Part shown: piece by piece, positions 59,801 to 64,000 of the stretch
How positions within the stretch are numbered: the first letter of the stretch is position 1
Layout of the letters: the number at the start of each line of letters is the position of its first letter
The notes under the pieces: model-generated
Told to the model about the DNA's origin: nothing
Database searches by the model: none
The model's input: only the letters and a program-made list of their open reading frames with translations
Assembly: GCA_914767715.1 (NCBI GenBank)
Contig: OU612071.1
Span: forward strand, 7,175,493 to 7,239,492
Length of the DNA stretch: 64,000 bases
Origin: Membranipora membranacea
Lineage: Eukaryota; Bryozoa; Gymnolaemata; Cheilostomatida; Membraniporidae
Direction: 5' to 3'
Translations under genes and position numbers: made by a program

Positions 59801-60725
59801 AGCACTCAATTAGGTGTTTACGGCATGTCTTTGAATTTTGGTTGTTGAGCGCTGTCTTATCAGTGTAATTATTTCATGGCAACAAACAAGTAAGTTTTGG
59901 AAATTGCCTTCACCAACACACTACCTGCTTGAATGATGCTGATGTGCCGCAACTAGGGAATCATAGCAACCAGCTCTTGAATCAAACAATATCTAAAAAC
60001 ATTTTTACTGCACAGAAACTATCTGAAAGTAAGAATGTCACATTTTTTTTTATTGATTGGATACGGAAAATCTAAACAAGAATGCTAGCCTAAATATGTA
60101 GGCAGTGGTGTGAACTGAAAATTAGTTATTTTAAACAAAGGTGGAGATCGAGATAAAATATAATGCTGCAGTGTAATTGAAGCAGGGGGAGAGGGGCTCC
60201 AGAAAACACGCACTGGTAGCACAACTCCCCTTCCCCCTTCCTAAAAACACCAAACTTTTAGTTGATATCATCAAATTAAATCATAATAAACAGTAGTAAA
60301 CGGTATAGATAACTAGCACACTCAAACTTAACCAGCATCTGTGACCCATTTTCATTTTCTTGTTATCTGCTTATATAATTTAACAAACAGATTGTTTAGA
60401 CTTATTTTTATTCACAAGTATCTGTTATCTCAACGTATCTCTTATTCCGAAGACATGAAGAAGTCAACACCAGCGTGGCGTAGGCTCCCGTATTTGTCTT
60501 TGTTGGATAAACCACCCTGACGAATTATAAAAACAGAGAAAATTCAGGTGACCGCAAAATTTTGATTCACACAAACTTGTCATAATATGAAGGATGCGAT
60601 GAGATTATTGTTGAGAGTTGGGTACAAGCATTGCCCTGTTTCGAATCAGTAAGAGGAGCGGGACAATCCACATCGGAAACATAGAATCATGTCAAATTAT
60701 ATTTTACTCAGATATACAACATAAC

Positions 60726-63662
60726 TCACGGAGGGATCCTAGTGATGACCAGCATATTCAGTATCGGATATCTGCTCTCGTCTGCAATTCTGTCTGTGAG
60801 ACTCTGCTTTAAATCTATGGGTATTTCCGTAACTGTGCCGTCAAATGTGACATCAGTAGACCAGGTTACTGTCAATGTATCATTCTCACAACTCAGCTTA
60901 GCCTGAGAGCCGACTTGTGGACTGCAGTCTACAAATATATCAAATACATTCGACTGTCGCTGACTTGATACATCACACCACAACAAATGATTGCTTTGAG
61001 ATTGCTGTATTTTGGAAGGACTGCTATCAACCAAAACCTCTTGATACACGAAAGAAAGAATGTCATAATTTGTAAAATTGTTTCAAGTGGAGTGGTGATT
61101 TGTGATGTGTAGAGAGCTCCATCTTTGTAATGAAACATAGTAGTAAAGCAAAGTAGCCGATAAGGAGGCAGAGTGTTCGCTTACTAATAAGAAAGGATTG
61201 TCCTCTCTCAAAAAATACTTTACATCAATCAATAGACAGTGTAGGCGCATCTAGAGAGCATAAAACTTTTATCGTTACGCAGCGTTTCAAGGGTCTGTTT
61301 ATTTAAAGCATTAGAGATTATGGCTCACCATATTGGCATATTTCCTTTATCTTGTTGACGTGGCTTTTAGCGAGGGTTGTGAGAGCGGTTAGAGCAACCT
61401 TATCAGTCATCACTGTACAATTTATATCGTACTCAGCAACCAGTTCTATTCGTCTCAGCAACAAATAATCTACAACATTAATAACTCACAGATAATATTA
61501 CTGTGGGTGTTAAAGTCCAGACTTGGAGTATTCATACGGTAACCTCACTATTTCAATTCCATTAAATCAAACATCGGTAAAAATAATGATGCGCCCTGAA
61601 AAACACTGACCACGTGACAAGGCTACAATATTTTCACAACTCTTTTATATAAATCAAATATCTTAGTCTGTACCTTTAATTTCCACTTTGAATGAACAGT
61701 TTGTATTTCTTCCGTTTACGCGATAATTGTAGACCCCAACAGGTAGTTCCAGGGTATGAGTAGTGTCATCTAGTGTGACATCCAGTGTAGATAACCCCGT
61801 AGAAGAAGATACAATTCCCCTGACAACCTCTTGACACTCTCCATTCTTAGATATTGTACCTGAATAATCAAAAGTAGATTTCCCCGCAATGACATTAACC
61901 ACATTATGAAGGTTGACTGACATCTATACTAGATATGTGTAATGTCAAGTCACCAAGTTTGTCCAAAGAAGGAGAAAAACACCACAAGGATCCCGGCGTC
62001 TACCAGCAGTAAGAAACATATAGCTGAACTTCCTTATGATACTGACTACTTATTAAAGCAAAGATGGCCATTTAGAAATTCAGTGCAGTGTACCGATTGT
62101 TTTGGGTCTAGATGACTGTGTATTTGGTACTACAAGGTAAGATAATGAGCAGCTAAAAAACATCATCTAATAAGGTGAATGTATACTCACCATTATTTAT
62201 AACCGAAATATTAGTGGTACAATTGTCTCTGTGAAAGGCATGAGTACCAACTGATAACTCAGATTGTACATCAGGAGTGACCTCGAATAATGCTCTCTCC
62301 TCATCAGATGTCACATAAAGTGTCAAGTTTCTGTCTTGGCAAGTTCTCTGAGTAGTAATGGTCGGTGTGGTAGTTGTAGTTGTTGTCGTCAGTTTTGGAT
62401 CTACAAAATAAACAATTTTGAAGTGGTTGAGTTGATTTTAATACCTAATTCACACGAGAAAACTAAAATAAATACTCTGGTGACGACAGGATCGAGTGAC
62501 ATGCTTCCTCCACTGACGACTGTGCCACTAGTGGTACCAATGGTAGTCATATGAGGATGTAGTAGAAATTTCCAGGCTGCTATTCTGATTCATGATTTAA
62601 TTGTTTCACATCTCCTTTTTCGGATCATCTTTTATTGTAAGGCAAAGGGAGATAAAATTTATCAAAGATTCATTTATAATAACAATTTTTTTCACTCACC
62701 AGCTCATCAACTTCAACTTGAGATAACAAGAAAAAGACAATAAGATTATTATATATGATACTGTGTACTCACAAATAAACTTCTGGATTCTGCCGTCTTG
62801 TCCAACGTACAGAGAATTATTAGTGATAAGTAGAGAGGAGGGGCGGTACAGACATCCTGAGCAGATATCCAGTGTGGTTACTCTGTCTGTGTTCAGGTCC
62901 ACTAGCCGGATCTTGCTGTTGCCCTCATCGGCAATGAGTAGTGTCTGATGACCTATGAATGCGAGGTCACCTAGGTAGCTGAATAGAGAGTCTAGGAGAG
63001 AGCTGTCTCTGTATCCTCTATTCTCTGGAGACCCTGAGATAAGCGTAATTATCTTATGACTGTATGTGATACGGTAAAGAGCTCCATACGCTGCTATGAC
63101 ATACAGGTCACCATTCTCATCCTGTGGCAGGTGCATGACATGTGAGAGGATGTCAGACTTAACAAAAGTACCGACCACTGCTGTATTTATATTTACTGTT
63201 CTCACAGCATTGTTACCGAAATCAATGATGAGAAGTTGTCTGTCATTCTTATTGTCTATTAAAACAGAACCAGGATAGTAGAACTGACCCTTGGGACCAT
63301 CTAAGTATCCCTGATTCTTACCATATGACGAACACTGTCCACTGAAGACAGAGGTGTCTCCTGTAAGACGGTTTATCTCTCTCAGGCAGAGATTAAAACG
63401 GTCAGCTACAACTACACGCTCATCTGTGATCTGTACGAATCCAGTGATCCAGGTGAACCGAGCCTCAGGTCCTCTCCCCCCTCTTAACCCGTCCCACTTA
63501 GCGTTCCCGGCTATGATGGTAGAGGTAGTACCATCGCTAGTCTTCAGTGAGCGAAAGTCTGTGTGGATAACATTTCCGGATCTGAAGCGATCAATTTCCA
63601 TGTGCCAAACACGTTCAGATGGGGTGATGTTGGTGAAGTGTGTAGCTGTAGATTGCTCTATT
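60726..63662 (-). CDS. NHL-repeat extracellular-type protein, 3' part
   Basis: Four minus-strand exons are visible: 62773-63662, 62191-62400, 61674-61916 and 60726-61039 (stop TGA at 60726-60728). More lies beyond 64000, because exon 62773-63662 starts with a 3' splice site (TTTTACAG) mid-codon. That exon encodes NHL-type propeller repeats: GPEARFTWITGFVQ, VVVADRFNLCLREINR, GYLDGPKGQFYYPGSV, LLIIDFGNNAVRTVNI and LLIADEGNSKIRLVDL. A Thr-rich hinge (PKLTTTTTTT) follows. The next two exons are phase 1-1 and each encode a domain of about 70-80 residues sharing a VG(T/V) turn and a late NC(T/S) with alternating hydrophobics. The last exon adds a Cys-containing strand-rich region (LWCDVSS, VDCSP, KLSCENDTLTVTW). 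The cysteines, Thr-rich hinge and N-x-T sites suggest a secreted or surface protein. Start, signal peptide and any membrane segment are outside the window. Confidence 0.75.
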
Positions 63663-64000
63663 CTGTAAAATGATTATTGTTATGTAAATAAACAATGTTT
63701 GACCATTCAATCATTCAAGTCTAGTGATTATTTAGCAAGAAAACCACAGGTATTGTGAATGTTGTGTTTTAAATTAATAATTTATGGTGTTTCCATATTA
63801 TGATAATTTAATATGACGGGTATTAATAAATTGGATCTCAATAATCGCAATAATACTTTTTACACACAATGAATTCAAAAGTAAAATTGCACAATTCCAA
63901 AAATTTAAATTTGATTCTTTATAATAAATCTATAAATTCACTCGCAATTTTGGTTCACAATAAATTTTGATTATTTGGAGTTGACTCCTATCCTACACAC

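Larger units (their letters stand above)
57333..60725. other. Intergenic, repeats but no gene
   Basis: Contains a GC-rich island (about 57675-57790), a hairpin (58046-58088), a poly-C run near 58312-58322 and a 188-bp tandem duplication (59457-59800). Other short frames are unsupported. Confidence 0.55.

Overview
The window is nuclear DNA of an animal. It is AT-rich, its genes are split by GT-AG introns, and decayed transposable elements are everywhere. The proteins are metazoan in type: a dynamin first exon, RING/B-box/coiled-coil/beta-propeller (TRIM-like) proteins, an extracellular NHL-repeat protein, and THAP/P-element, hAT and LINE transposon proteins. A non-vertebrate aquatic animal (sponge, cnidarian or similar) fits best, but the sequence does not settle the phylum. 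No rRNA gene, functional tRNA, operon or CRISPR array was seen.

Layout. 0-0.4 kb: first exon of a dynamin with no continuation found nearby. 1.9-3.5 kb: broken transposon-type gene (minus). 5.5-11.7 kb: intact eight-exon TRIM-like gene A (minus, 630 aa). 13.1-17.8 kb: pseudogene B (plus), the mirror copy of A; the A/B pair is a head-to-head inverted duplication that includes introns and promoters. 18-23.5 kb: mostly featureless, with tRNA-like SINE fragments. 23.5-25.6 kb: one arm of a 2-kb inverted duplication. 26.9-28 kb: another broken transposon-type gene. 28.6-33.1 kb: a 340-bp direct repeat pair flanking a dead LINE with an open reverse transcriptase frame. 36.9-42.3 kb: intact TRIM-like gene C (plus, 647 aa). 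43.8-46.8 kb: the other arm of the 2-kb inverted duplication, carrying two inserted MITEs whose empty sites survive in the first arm. 49.8-54.1 kb: THAP-domain P-element-like transposase gene. 54.2-57.3 kb: hAT transposase gene joined directly to it. 60.7-63.7 kb: 3' part of an NHL-repeat extracellular protein gene (minus) running off the right edge.

How the parts relate. A, B and C share the same eight-exon plan and, for A and C, the same intron phases; they also share a conserved block just upstream of the start codon. They are one small gene family, probably E3 ubiquitin ligases, of which two members are intact. B lost its RING by a nonsense change and a 4-bp deletion, has glycine in place of two B-box cysteines, and lost about 300 bp of its propeller. 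Most other coding sequence belongs to mobile elements with frameshifts or stops. The best leads are the two MITEs with matched empty sites, the 50-bp perfect hairpin with a 9-bp target duplication, the recurring hairpin repeat around the A/B pair, the P-element/hAT junction, and the phase 1-1 domain exons of the NHL gene.
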